Assembly (NCBI GenBank): GCA_041633555.1
Contig: JBFKFZ010000009.1
Span: forward strand, 1 to 64,000
Direction: 5' to 3'
Length of the DNA stretch: 64,000 nucleotides
Source: JAHEAO01 sp041633555
GTDB lineage: Bacteria; Pseudomonadota; Alphaproteobacteria; Rhodobacterales; Rhodobacteraceae
Shown here one piece after another: positions 1 through 8,326 of the stretch (its first letter is position 1; every line of letters begins with the position of its first letter). The notes under the pieces were generated by a model. The model was not told the origin of the DNA, did no database searches, and was given only the letters and a program-made list of their open reading frames with translations. The position numbers and the translations under genes are program-made.

Positions 1-179
1 ACGAGAAAGGATCAAACGAAAGACCATCGAAACACGGCGCTTGCTTCACCGCAAATCCGCCGCATAATCAAACCAGCCAGATGAGCCAAACTCTCTCTTA
101 GTTAAGGCAGCCTTTGGTTCCAAAATCTCTGACGACGGACATACCTTCGCGCCTGGTCAGAGCGGTACTGTTGTCAGCC
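1..179. other. Non-coding left edge of window
   Basis: No convincing gene is visible here. The stretch lies upstream of the recombinase module and is probably internal to the same mobile element, whose other boundary is outside the window. No copy of the tRNA-Gln 3' end was found in it by eye. Confidence 0.4.
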
Positions 180-254
180 CCGACCGCATTCGTCGGCATC
201 TCCGCCCGGACCTCCGGGCTCTGCCCGGTAGCAGGGGCAGTCTGGCTCCTGCCC
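180..254 (+). promoter_or_regulatory. Hairpin-rich leader of the recombinase module
   Basis: Three inverted repeats follow one another upstream of the DUF3489 start. CCGAC (180-184) pairs with GTCGG (192-196). GCCCGG (204-209) pairs with CCGGGC (214-219). CTGCCC (221-226) pairs with GGGCAG (235-240). A second CTGCCC at 249-254 can pair with the same GGGCAG, so two mutually exclusive stems are possible. The ribosome binding site AGGAGA (263-268) and the ATG (274) come straight after. The pairing is read from the sequence; a regulatory role or a role as a recombination site is inference. Confidence 0.4.
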
Positions 255-273
255 TCAGAGACAGGAGATCAGA

Positions 274-591
274 ATGACCGGCGCTAAAACCTCCAAACCT
301 AAGCCAAACAGGCGTGGAGCCAGGACCGCGGCATCACCCAAACCGCCCACCAAGAAGAACCAGTCGATCCGATTGCTAAGCACCAGGGCAGGGTGCGATA
401 TCCCCTCCATCAGCGAGGCGCTGGGCTGGCAGACCCATTCGACCCGCGCAGCTCTGTCCGGCCTGCGCAAGTCTGGATACGAGCTCGTGTCGGAGAAGGC
501 GCCGAAGGGGGGACCCGCCCGCTACAGGATCACCGGCTCGCCGTCGGAGGTGAGTCTGCCGGTGTCGGAGGTCCCCATCGATGCCGGGTGA
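274..591 (+). CDS. DUF3489 domain protein
   Basis: A 105-aa protein with a basic Lys/Pro-rich N-terminus (about residues 1-30) and a small winged-helix-like domain (about 33-85) that fits the DUF3489 family, including the segment around ALGWQTHSTRAALSGLRK. Such proteins occur next to DUF2924 and serine-recombinase genes in alphaproteobacterial mobile elements and are probably DNA-binding; no role has been established. It starts at ATG 274 behind AGGAGA. Its stop overlaps the start of the next gene by about 10 bases, so the two are likely translated together. The domain call is by resemblance; a function in controlling the recombinase is inference. Confidence 0.75.
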   Translation: MTGAKTSKPKPNRRGARTAASPKPPTKKNQSIRLLSTRAGCDIPSISEALGWQTHSTRAALSGLRKSGYELVSEKAPKGGPARYRITGSPSEVSLPVSEVPIDAG

Positions 592-991
592 TCCAGACCC
601 GGGCCGCGATCAGGTGCTGCAGGACTGGGAGTTGGCCTTCAGGTCGCCACCACCTCTCTATCTCTCGGTCAGCTTCATGCCGAAGGCCCTCTCCTACGAG
701 ACCCAGTGCAAAGCATCGGGCGGTCTGTCTGCGGCAGGGCGTTGTGCCTTGATGCAGATTGCCGCGGGCAAACCGGTCAACACCGTAAGTACTGGCACGA
801 TCAGGCCCGGCGCGTATCTGGTGCGCGAGTGGAACGGCCGGACCTATCAGGTCGAAGTGCGGGACGGCAGCTACTGGATTGACGGCAGGTCCTGGCCCTC
901 GCTCTCAGCGATCGCAAAGCACATCACCGGAACCACCTGGTCCGGGCCGCGGTTCTTCGGCCTGACCAGCCGGACAGGGGAGGGCACATGA
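581..991 (+). CDS. DUF2924 domain protein
   Basis: A 136-aa protein matching the DUF2924 family. The core runs from about residue 30 to 130 and includes the stretch GAYLVREWNGRTYQVEV followed by WPSLSAIAKHITGTTWSGPRFFGL, typical of the family. DUF2924 proteins are almost always encoded directly before large serine recombinases in alphaproteobacteria, and their role is unknown. The gene overlaps the DUF3489 gene upstream, and its stop (989-991) overlaps the recombinase ATG in an ATGA junction. That arrangement argues for one polycistronic unit and possibly a physical complex with the recombinase, for example as a DNA-binding or directionality partner; this last point is inference. Confidence 0.8.
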   Translation: MPGDPDPGRDQVLQDWELAFRSPPPLYLSVSFMPKALSYETQCKASGGLSAAGRCALMQIAAGKPVNTVSTGTIRPGAYLVREWNGRTYQVEVRDGSYWIDGRSWPSLSAIAKHITGTTWSGPRFFGLTSRTGEGT

Positions 992-2628
992 CAAAGATCC
1001 GCTGCGCGATCTATACCCGCAAATCGTCCGAGGATGGTCTGGAGCAGGAGTTCAACTCGCTCGATGCACAAAGAGAGGCCTGCGCGGCATATGTCGCCAG
1101 CCAGAAAGCGGAAGGCTGGGTCCTGCTGCCCGACGCCTATGACGATGGTGGCCTGTCCGGTGGTTCCCTCGAACGGCCGGCCCTGCAGCGTCTTCTGGAT
1201 CATATCCGCGACGGCCGGGTCGATCAGATCATCGTCTACAAGATCGACCGCCTGACACGCTCGCTGGCGGACTTCGCGAAGATCGTCGATACGCTGGATG
1301 CGGGAGGGGCCTCTTTCGTCTCGGTGACCCAGTCTTTCAATACCGCAACAAGCATGGGGCGACTGACGCTCAATATGCTGCTGAGTTTTGCACAGTTCGA
1401 ACGTGAGGTGACCGCGGAGCGCATCCGCGACAAGATCGCGGCCTCCAAGCGCAAGGGCCTGTGGATGGGTGGGGCGGTACCCATCGGGTATGACCCGGAC
1501 GGCCGGACGCTGAAGATCAATGCGGCTGAGGCAGGAACGATCCGCACCCTCTATGATCTCTACGAGCAGCACGGCACGATCCGGGCCGTCGCTGAGGAAG
1601 CGATGCGGCTTGATCTGCGCACCCGACGTCGGGAGACGTCCACCGGCAAGGTCAGCGGAGGTGGGTCGTTCGGGCGAGGCCACATCTATCAGATCCTGAC
1701 CAACCCACTCTATGCCGGTCGCATCCGGCACAGAAAGGCGATCCATGACGGGCAGCATCCGGCCCTCATTGACCCAGACCGCTGGGGCCGGATCCAGACG
1801 CAATTGCAGGAGGGAGCCTCAGAAACCCGGTCAAAGATCACAGCCAGGCAGACATCGCTTCTTTGTGGCAAGCTTTTTGATGAGACGGAGGATCGGCTGA
1901 CGCCCTCGCATTCCAGGACCCGGGCCGGCACCCGGCTGCGCTACTACATCTCCCACCGGCTCGTTGCGAAGAGTGGTGAGGCCAACCTCGACGGCTGGCG
2001 CCTGCCGGCCGAAGAACTTGAGACGAAGATCGCCGCGAAGGTGCGATCGATGATCTCCGTACCGTCTTTTGCCGGTCGTATTGCTCCCGATGCACGGGCT
2101 GAAGAGATCGGCCGGGTTCGGTCGGCACTGAAGGAGTTGATTGGGGAGGAGGCAATCAAATCCACCCTGACCCTGATCGCACGCGTTGATATCAAGCCGG
2201 GCGAGATCCGCATCAGCCTTGACCCGGATATCCTTGCGATTGCTCTTGGAATCGACCGGGATGTTGTCTTCGAAGATGCGCTTCGGCACTGCTTCCCGTT
2301 CCGGCTTCGCAAGCGCGGCGTTGAGACCAGACTGATCCTCTCTGACAGCCCGACCGGTGTTGACGACAGGCTGATCAGCAACATTGCCAAAGCGCATCAC
2401 TGGTTTGAGCAGATCAGAGCCGGCCGGACCTTTGCCGGGATCGCTGAAGCAGAAGCGAGTTCAAAACGGCGGATTCAGCAGATGATCGACCTCGCCTTCC
2501 TGGCGCCTGACATCATCCGCGATGTTCTGGATGGACGCCAGCCGCTCGGCTTCACCTCCGACTGGTGCCTGCGCTATACCCTGCCATCGGACTGGGCGGA
2601 ACAGCGCCGGATCCTCGCGACTCTCTGA
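988..2628 (+). CDS. Large serine recombinase (recombinase family protein)
   Basis: A 546-aa site-specific recombinase. The N-terminal resolvase domain (about residues 4-150) has the catalytic serine in YTRKSS (S13, aligned with the serine of the usual YxRVS motif), the conserved R63 after GGLSGG, and DRLTR (87-91) with the active-site arginines. A recombinase (DNA-binding) domain follows at about 165-265. The next region, about 285-330, resembles the zinc-ribbon domain of related enzymes but has only one cysteine, so metal binding is probably lost. The C-terminus has a helical segment and a helix-turn-helix-like stretch near 475-510. It would cut and rejoin DNA to move or invert the element. 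The gene ends 171 bases from a tRNA-Gln. Substrate sites are not identifiable here. Confidence 0.92.
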   Translation: MTKIRCAIYTRKSSEDGLEQEFNSLDAQREACAAYVASQKAEGWVLLPDAYDDGGLSGGSLERPALQRLLDHIRDGRVDQIIVYKIDRLTRSLADFAKIVDTLDAGGASFVSVTQSFNTATSMGRLTLNMLLSFAQFEREVTAERIRDKIAASKRKGLWMGGAVPIGYDPDGRTLKINAAEAGTIRTLYDLYEQHGTIRAVAEEAMRLDLRTRRRETSTGKVSGGGSFGRGHIYQILTNPLYAGRIRHRKAIHDGQHPALIDPDRWGRIQTQLQEGASETRSKITARQTSLLCGKLFDETEDRLTPSHSRTRAGTRLRYYISHRLVAKSGEANLDGWRLPAEELETKIAAKVRSMISVPSFAGRIAPDARAEEIGRVRSALKELIGEEAIKSTLTLIARVDIKPGEIRISLDPDILAIALGIDRDVVFEDALRHCFPFRLRKRGVETRLILSDSPTGVDDRLISNIAKAHHWFEQIRAGRTFAGIAEAEASSKRRIQQMIDLAFLAPDIIRDVLDGRQPLGFTSDWCLRYTLPSDWAEQRRILATL

Positions 2629-2799
2629 TCGCCTCACCTCAACCTCGTATCGCGGAAATGCCGGTTGCAGACTTCTGCCTGTATGCGGCCTGTTCGGGCG
2701 CAGGTTCCTGGTCTGGGGATGCGTCTATGTCCCGTAAGGTCGCGAAACTGCGCCACAATCCGGGGTGAACCAAGTCGGGTCTGCAATGGGCGGACTGCG

Positions 2800-2874
2800 T
2801 GGCTGGGGTGGTAGGATTCGAACCTACGATACACGGTACCAAAAACCGATGCCTTACCACTTGGCTACACCCCA
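2800..2874 (-). tRNA. tRNA-Gln (UUG anticodon)
   Basis: The minus strand reads as a complete tRNA of 75 nt with an encoded CCA (plus-strand TGG at 2800-2802). The seven-base acceptor stem TGGGGTG pairs perfectly with CACCCCA, the discriminator is G, the T-loop contains GGTTCGAATCC, and the anticodon loop gives TTG, which reads CAA glutamine codons. Its 3' end faces the serine-recombinase module. The gene lies 64 bases downstream of the mscS-like gene on the same strand. Confidence 0.97.
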
Positions 2875-2938
2875 ACGCTGGCGGGTAATTACGCGCTCGC
2901 CGGGTCGGGTTCAAGACCCGTTTTGGTGATATCTGTGG

Positions 2939-4273
2939 CTACTCTTCCGGTGCGCGCTTGCTCAGGAGGTCGTCGTTTGCGGTCTCCTGCCGTTCGGCGT
3001 TAATCATCCTGTCCAGTTCCTCGCTGTCAGTCGCAGCCACGATCTCGATATCGGAAGAGGGCGGATTATTCTGCTCTCCGGTGGGCACGGTCGGGGCTTG
3101 CGGAGGAGGCGCCGCATCCATGCGAAGTGCATAAGTCTTACTGGGCAGGGCAAAGCCCGCGGATTCGAGCGCGTTCTTGACCTGGCGGATGGCCTCGCCG
3201 CGCGCGGGGGCGAAGCTCGTGTCATTCTGGTTGATCCATCCGGTCGAGCGCAGCAGAACGCCGGCATCGTCGAGGGTCTCGATCCAGACCAGCGCAGAGG
3301 GTTCTGCAAGGACGAAGGGCAGGTACTGCAGCGTGTCCTGACAAAGTTGCCGCGCCGCGCTGACATCGGACCCGGCATCAATGCTGATGTCGAACTCGAA
3401 CCGGCGCTCGACATTGCGCGAAAAGTTTACGATCCGGCTGCCAAACACCGTCGCGTTCGGGATCCTGATATGGTTGCCGTCCGGCGAAAGCAGGATCGTG
3501 GCCCTCGATGTGAGGCGGATGACCTTGCCGGTATCGCCGCCGATTTCGATCAGATCGTTGGGGCGAAAAGGTTGCCGGATCGACAGCATGATCGAGGCAA
3601 TGAAGTTCTCTACCGTATCCCTGACCGCAAAGCCGATGGCGAGCCCGATGATGCCCGCAGCCCCTAGAATGGTTCCCAGAAGCGCGGTTGCGCCAAGAAT
3701 GTCCAGCGCGACGACCATGCCGCCCACGAGGAACGCAATGCGGATGAAGGTTCGGTAGATGTCGGCGATGAACTCATTCGGGGCGATCCGGTCCCAGGGG
3801 CGCTTGAGCCTGGCAATCAGAAAGCCGATGCCCGCCACGATCGCGAAGGCCGTAAAGGCAACCAGTGCCAGCGGAATCAGTGCTACCAGTTTCGCCGTGC
3901 GCGCAAGGAACCTGTCATAGGCAGGGGTCAGCCGCTCGGAAAGGTCGGTCGACTCGGTCACTTCGTTCTCGATGGCGACGACACCCTCGACACGGCCGAC
4001 GAGTGTTTCCAGCCGGTCGCGCGACACGCCGTCCAGCGTGCGCCCCGATAGTGTGACCACTCCGGAAGTCACAGAAACGCTGATGTCGGCGTAGCCGTCG
4101 AGTTCACGCAATACTGAGCGGATACGTTCGGCGATTGCCCGGTCGGTCGCGGCCTCGGTTTCGAGTTCGATCTTGCTTCCCGGTTCGGTCCCGGCATCCT
4201 GTGCTAGCCCAACCGCCGAACCGAGGGCAAGGATGAGGATCAGCGCAAAGACATGAAGATGACGTACGATCAT
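2939..4273 (-). CDS. Mechanosensitive ion channel (MscS family) with N-terminal BON domain
   Basis: A 444-aa membrane protein. Residues 1-24 form a signal peptide (cleavage near GLAQ-DAG). A BON domain follows at about 44-110, containing GVVTLSGRTLDG and VEGVVAIENEV. Then come three hydrophobic helices at about 130-155, 172-193 and 195-215, the last being the glycine/alanine-rich pore helix, and the MscS beta domain with FRPNDLIEIGGDTGKV (about 235-250). The tail is acidic and Pro-rich. MscS channels open on membrane tension and release solutes during osmotic downshock. The BON domain, usually periplasmic and lipid- or envelope-associated, suggests coupling to the envelope. The gene is downstream of the phosphomannomutase gene with a 54-base gap and may share its transcript. 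Confidence 0.9.
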   Translation of the reverse strand: MIVRHLHVFALILILALGSAVGLAQDAGTEPGSKIELETEAATDRAIAERIRSVLRELDGYADISVSVTSGVVTLSGRTLDGVSRDRLETLVGRVEGVVAIENEVTESTDLSERLTPAYDRFLARTAKLVALIPLALVAFTAFAIVAGIGFLIARLKRPWDRIAPNEFIADIYRTFIRIAFLVGGMVVALDILGATALLGTILGAAGIIGLAIGFAVRDTVENFIASIMLSIRQPFRPNDLIEIGGDTGKVIRLTSRATILLSPDGNHIRIPNATVFGSRIVNFSRNVERRFEFDISIDAGSDVSAARQLCQDTLQYLPFVLAEPSALVWIETLDDAGVLLRSTGWINQNDTSFAPARGEAIRQVKNALESAGFALPSKTYALRMDAAPPPQAPTVPTGEQNNPPSSDIEIVAATDSEELDRMINAERQETANDDLLSKRAPEE

Positions 4274-4327
4274 GCTGACACTACATCACATTCGCTCGGA
4301 CTTGGCGACGGTATGGCTGGTTCGCGG

Positions 4328-5824
4328 TCAGATCTTCTGATCGTATTCGCCCACCGCGTTTTCGGTTCGGATGAAGCTGTCGATGTCCTTGAAGATACTA
4401 CGTAATTCGGCATCGCATTCCGGGCTTTCGCAGACCACCACCAGGTTTGGCGTGTTCGAAGATGCACGAACCAGGCCCCAGCCGCCATTGTCCAGGATCA
4501 CTCGCGCGCCGTTGACCTTGACAATGCTGTCGATGCCTTGGCCCCCAATGGTTCCGCCTTTCGCATGATGGTCTTCCAGCCGCTGCACGATCCGTTCGAG
4601 AACACCGTACTTCTCTGGGTCAGGACAAAAAGGCGACATGGTCGGCGTCGAGAAAGTGGGCGGCAGGGCGCGGCGCAGGTCCGACATCGACTGTTGCGGA
4701 TTGCGGTCCATCAGCTTGCAGAGTTCCACCGCGACCCGCATTCCACAGTCGTAGCCGCGGCCGATCGGCCCTGCGAGGAAGTAGTGGCCGGATTTCTCGA
4801 AGCCTGCCAGTGCGCCCAGTTCGCGCACCCGACGCTTCATGTAGGAATGGCCGGTCTTCCAATAATCGGCCTTGGCGCCGTGTTTCTTCAGTTCCGGGTC
4901 CGAGGCAAAGAGCCCGGTGGATTTGACATCGGCGACGAAGGTCGAGCCGGGGTAGAGTTTTGCCAGATCGCGGGCCATGATCACGCCTACCTTGTCGGCA
5001 AAGATCTCTTCTCCCTCGTCATCCACCACACCGCAGCGATCGCCATCGCCATCAAACCCTAAAGCCATATCTGCGCCCGATGCGCGCACGGCATCGGCCA
5101 TGTCGTGCAGCATCTCCATCGCCTCGGGGTTGGGGTTGTAATTCGGAAAGGTGTAGTCCAGCCGGGTATGGAGTGGCACGACTTCTGCGCCGATCCGCTC
5201 CAAAAGCTGCGGCGCGAAGGCCGAGGCGGTTCCGTTGCCAGTGGCACAGACGATCTTCAAGCGACGCGACAGACGAAGATCACCGGCAAGGTCGTCGAGA
5301 TAGGCCTGCATCACGCCGTCGACATACTCATAGTGACCGCCGTCACGAGGCAGGCCTTGACCGCCGAGGACCAGCGCCTTCAGCTCTGACATCTCGTCGG
5401 GGCCATGCGTCAGAGGGCGTTCAAAGCCCATCTTCACACCGGTCCAGCCATTCGGGTTATGCGATGCGGTCACCATCGCCACTGCCGGCACATTCAGGTG
5501 GAACTGGCTGAAATAGGCCATCGGCGACAGCGCCGGCCCGATATCCTTGACACGAATGCCCGCTTGCATGAGCCCCAGGATCAGGGCGTTCTTTATTGAC
5601 AGGGAATAGTCGCGATAGTCGTTGGCTACCACGATCTCCGGGGGGATGCCGCGCCGGTGCATCTGCGTGCCAATGCCAAGGCCGAGCGCCGTGATGCCGG
5701 GCAAGTTGATTTCGTCGGGATATTTCCAGCGCGCGTCATATTCGCGGAATCCGGTCGCGGCGATCATCGGCTTGCTGAGGAAATCCCAGCAGTTCTGCTG
5801 GACGGTCTGAATTGGTCTGGTCAA
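4328..5824 (-). CDS. Phosphomannomutase/phosphoglucomutase
   Basis: A 498-aa alpha-D-phosphohexomutase, matching the length of the AlgC/ManB-type dual enzymes. The substrate entry motif GFREYDARW is at 25-33, the phosphoserine loop TASHNP has S121, the magnesium loop DGDGDR is at 258-263, and the sugar-recognition loop EKSGH begins at E343. The enzyme interconverts hexose-6- and hexose-1-phosphates and supplies GDP-mannose or UDP-glucose precursors for LPS, capsule or exopolysaccharide. It follows kdsA by 26 bases in the same direction and fits the surface-polysaccharide context. Whether mannose or glucose phosphate is preferred cannot be read from the sequence. Confidence 0.93.
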   Translation of the reverse strand: MTRPIQTVQQNCWDFLSKPMIAATGFREYDARWKYPDEINLPGITALGLGIGTQMHRRGIPPEIVVANDYRDYSLSIKNALILGLMQAGIRVKDIGPALSPMAYFSQFHLNVPAVAMVTASHNPNGWTGVKMGFERPLTHGPDEMSELKALVLGGQGLPRDGGHYEYVDGVMQAYLDDLAGDLRLSRRLKIVCATGNGTASAFAPQLLERIGAEVVPLHTRLDYTFPNYNPNPEAMEMLHDMADAVRASGADMALGFDGDGDRCGVVDDEGEEIFADKVGVIMARDLAKLYPGSTFVADVKSTGLFASDPELKKHGAKADYWKTGHSYMKRRVRELGALAGFEKSGHYFLAGPIGRGYDCGMRVAVELCKLMDRNPQQSMSDLRRALPPTFSTPTMSPFCPDPEKYGVLERIVQRLEDHHAKGGTIGGQGIDSIVKVNGARVILDNGGWGLVRASSNTPNLVVVCESPECDAELRSIFKDIDSFIRTENAVGEYDQKI

Positions 5825-5850
5825 GATCAGGGTCTCTCAATGCTAGGGCG

Positions 5851-6684
5851 TCAAAGTCTGATCGGATCCTTCTTTGCAAGCCGGTCAAAGGCCATCAGGT
5901 TTTCCAGCAATGCAGGCATCTGGCCCAGCGGGATCATGTTTGGCCCATCCGAGGGGGCGCCGTCCGGGTCTTGGTGGGTTTCGATGAAGACCGCAGCGAT
6001 CCCGATGGAAACTGCAGCCCGCGCCATTACCGGTGCAAACTCCCGCTGACCGCCGGACGAGCCGCCCATCCCACCCGGTTGTTGCACCGAATGGGTTGCA
6101 TCCATCACCACTGGATAACCGGTCTGCATCATCTGCGGCAGGCTGCGCATGTCGGCCACGAGAGTGTTATAGCCGAAACTCGTGCCGCGCTCGGTCAGCA
6201 GGATGCGGCTATTGCCGGTAGATTCGATCTTGGCGATGGCGTTGGGCATGTCCCAAGGGGCCAGGAACTGGCCCTTCTTGATGTTGATCGCGGCCCCTGT
6301 CTCGCCGGCGGCGAGCAGCAGATCGGTCTGGCGCGACAGGAAGGCTGGGATCTGCAGGATGTCCACCGCTTGGGCTGCCAGCGCACATTGCTCGATCGTG
6401 TGAACATCCGTCAGGACCGGCACGTCAAGGGCCTGCCGCACTTGATCGAGCACCTCAAGCCCGGCTTCGATCCCCATGCCGCGTTTTCCCGACAGCGAGG
6501 TCCGGTTGGCCTTGTCGTAGGATGCCTTGAAGACATAGCTGGCGCCCGCCGCCTCGCAGGCGGACTTCATCGCGGTGCCGATCATCAGCGCATGATCGAG
6601 ATTTTCCAACTGGCACGGGCCGGCAATCACCGTCAGTGGCTGGTCGTTGCCGACCGCCAGTTTTCCAATCTCGATGGTCTTCAT
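5851..6684 (-). CDS. kdsA: 3-deoxy-8-phosphooctulonate synthase
   Basis: A 277-aa class I-type aldolase of the DAHP/KDO8P synthase family, close to the usual 280 aa. The GPCQLEN motif (about 21-27) is followed by FKASYDKANRTS, the KDO8P synthase signature, and by VLTDVHTIEQC and DATHSVQQPGG. It condenses phosphoenolpyruvate with arabinose-5-phosphate to KDO-8-phosphate, the precursor of KDO in LPS inner core and in capsule lipid anchors. The gene lies one base downstream of the KpsE-like gene, an unusual partner for kdsA outside capsule loci. This may be a capsule-dedicated copy, because kdsA is commonly found beside pyrG/eno elsewhere. Confidence 0.95.
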   Translation of the reverse strand: MKTIEIGKLAVGNDQPLTVIAGPCQLENLDHALMIGTAMKSACEAAGASYVFKASYDKANRTSLSGKRGMGIEAGLEVLDQVRQALDVPVLTDVHTIEQCALAAQAVDILQIPAFLSRQTDLLLAAGETGAAINIKKGQFLAPWDMPNAIAKIESTGNSRILLTERGTSFGYNTLVADMRSLPQMMQTGYPVVMDATHSVQQPGGMGGSSGGQREFAPVMARAAVSIGIAAVFIETHQDPDGAPSDGPNMIPLGQMPALLENLMAFDRLAKKDPIRL

Positions 6685-6685
6685 C

Positions 6686-8326
6686 TTAAGCGGATACCTG
6701 TTCTCTCAGGATCGACGCCGTCAGTGACGCCATCAGATAGATACCGCAGAAGATCAGGAATGCCACCAGCGTATTCTCGAAGGCACGCGGATAAGTCGGC
6801 TCGTCCGGTGCAACCGGGCTGACACCGAGCGACAGGTAACGCACCTGGCGGTTCGCCTCGATGCGTGCGGTTTCGAGTTGCTGCAACGACTGCTGCATCA
6901 TTGCCTGGCGGGTCTCCAGATCCAGCTCGGCCATCCGCAACTCGCCGCTGATCCGCGCCAGCGACGTCGAATCCGTCCCGCTTTCCGTCAGTTTTGCCCG
7001 CAAATCGGCAACGACCGTCTCCAACCGCTCGATATCGCCTTTCACGCCATCAACTCGCGCCTGGTTTGGTCTGACATTGTCGAGCAACTGCTGAAGCTGA
7101 AGGTTCTTTTCCTGCAGCTGGGTCTCGAATTTCGAGATCTGGCCCATCTGTGCCGAGGTTTCCGAGACCGCGTCGATGACGCCCAGCTTCTCTTGCAGTT
7201 CGAGCACCCGGCCCTGCGCCTCGACCATCTTGGCCTCTGCCTCGTCGTAGCTCTCTCGCGCGCCCTTCATCTGGTCCTCGCGCAGCCTTTGGGTCAGCTG
7301 GTCGACCTGTTCTTCCGCATATTGGATAAGAGCGCGGGAATACTCGGCACTGACCTGCGGATCGGCGGCGACGACCTCCATCTTGATGATGCCCTCGGTC
7401 GGATCGTAGCCTATCTTGACAGACCGCTGATAGCGCTTGTAGGCCTCTTCATTGGTGCTGTCAGGCTCGAGCCGCTGGAGGGGATCCACCGACTCCTGGC
7501 TGAAATGGCTCTTGAAACCGATATCTTGATCCAGTCGCAGCATTGCATCGCGCGACTGAAGATAGCTTTGAACGGTGATCGAGTCCTGCGAGGTCGCAAA
7601 ACCGGTGCCCGAGAAGAGCCCGCCGAGCTGACCGCCACCGGCGCCGCCCTGTCCGCTTGCCTGCTGGATCAGGAATTCCGACTTGGTCGCATAAAGCGGG
7701 GTCGCGATCTTGTAGAAATAGAAACCGATCAGGAAGGTCGGCAGTAGCACGAAGATCGCAAGCCGTGTCGCCAGCAGCAGCATCCTGCGCTGGCGCCGCC
7801 GGGCGATGTCTTTCTGAATCATGTAGATTTCGCGCGGTCGGTCGTCCGGCGGGGTGACATTGGTCGAAGGCACAGCTGTTTTTGCCACGGTTTGCGGCAG
7901 CTTGATGGTTGTGGCCTTGTCCTCACCCTTCGGTACCAGGCCCAGCGGCGAATTGCGCTTCAACGGGTCTATGCCCTTCAGGCGCAGTTGCCGAACGGCG
8001 TCCAGGTCGGACTCAGGCTTCAAGTCATGCCTCTGCGCCATGCGCCGGGCCAAGCGCAGATCGCGGGCGGACAGGCCTTCTGCCTCGATCGCGGCCAGAT
8101 TGGTCGGCCCCAGATCGGCGCCATCATTGCCGGTTTGTTGCCGACTGGCGGTCGGGAATGGTTGGGATCCGAAGCCGTCTTCGTCGACCTGAATCCCGGC
8201 ATTGCTGTCCGCTGGTGCGGCTGCTTGTATTTCGTCCGCAAAACCCTCGGGCGCCGGGTCGAGCGGTTTTGCCAAGGCTCCGCTGCGCGGTATCCGGAAC
8301 TTGCTGACTTTAGGTTTGGTAGTCAT
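6686..8326 (-). CDS. Capsule polysaccharide export inner-membrane protein, KpsE/BexC-like
   Basis: A 546-aa polysaccharide co-polymerase-like protein. After a long hydrophilic N-terminal region (residues 1-180) comes a first membrane helix (about 182-205). A periplasmic domain follows with extended coiled coil (about 320-500), and a second membrane helix lies at about 515-538 close to the C-terminus. KpsE proteins link the inner-membrane ABC exporter to the outer-membrane polysaccharide channel. Typical members have about 380 aa, so the 180-residue cytoplasmic extension is unusual. The start overlaps the end of the upstream ATPase gene by 17 bases, which supports joint expression with kpsT. 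The topology is read from the sequence; the family call rests on that and on neighbours. Confidence 0.85.
   Translation of the reverse strand: MTTKPKVSKFRIPRSGALAKPLDPAPEGFADEIQAAAPADSNAGIQVDEDGFGSQPFPTASRQQTGNDGADLGPTNLAAIEAEGLSARDLRLARRMAQRHDLKPESDLDAVRQLRLKGIDPLKRNSPLGLVPKGEDKATTIKLPQTVAKTAVPSTNVTPPDDRPREIYMIQKDIARRRQRRMLLLATRLAIFVLLPTFLIGFYFYKIATPLYATKSEFLIQQASGQGGAGGGQLGGLFSGTGFATSQDSITVQSYLQSRDAMLRLDQDIGFKSHFSQESVDPLQRLEPDSTNEEAYKRYQRSVKIGYDPTEGIIKMEVVAADPQVSAEYSRALIQYAEEQVDQLTQRLREDQMKGARESYDEAEAKMVEAQGRVLELQEKLGVIDAVSETSAQMGQISKFETQLQEKNLQLQQLLDNVRPNQARVDGVKGDIERLETVVADLRAKLTESGTDSTSLARISGELRMAELDLETRQAMMQQSLQQLETARIEANRQVRYLSLGVSPVAPDEPTYPRAFENTLVAFLIFCGIYLMASLTASILREQVSA

Noticed and set aside
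871..1803. A 310-codon open frame opposite the recombinase
   Set aside because: Shadow of the recombinase gene, whose catalytic serine and arginine motifs are clear.
2629..2799. Attachment site or second tRNA fragment behind the recombinase
   Set aside because: No direct repeat of the tRNA-Gln 3' end was found in this gap or at the left edge of the window.
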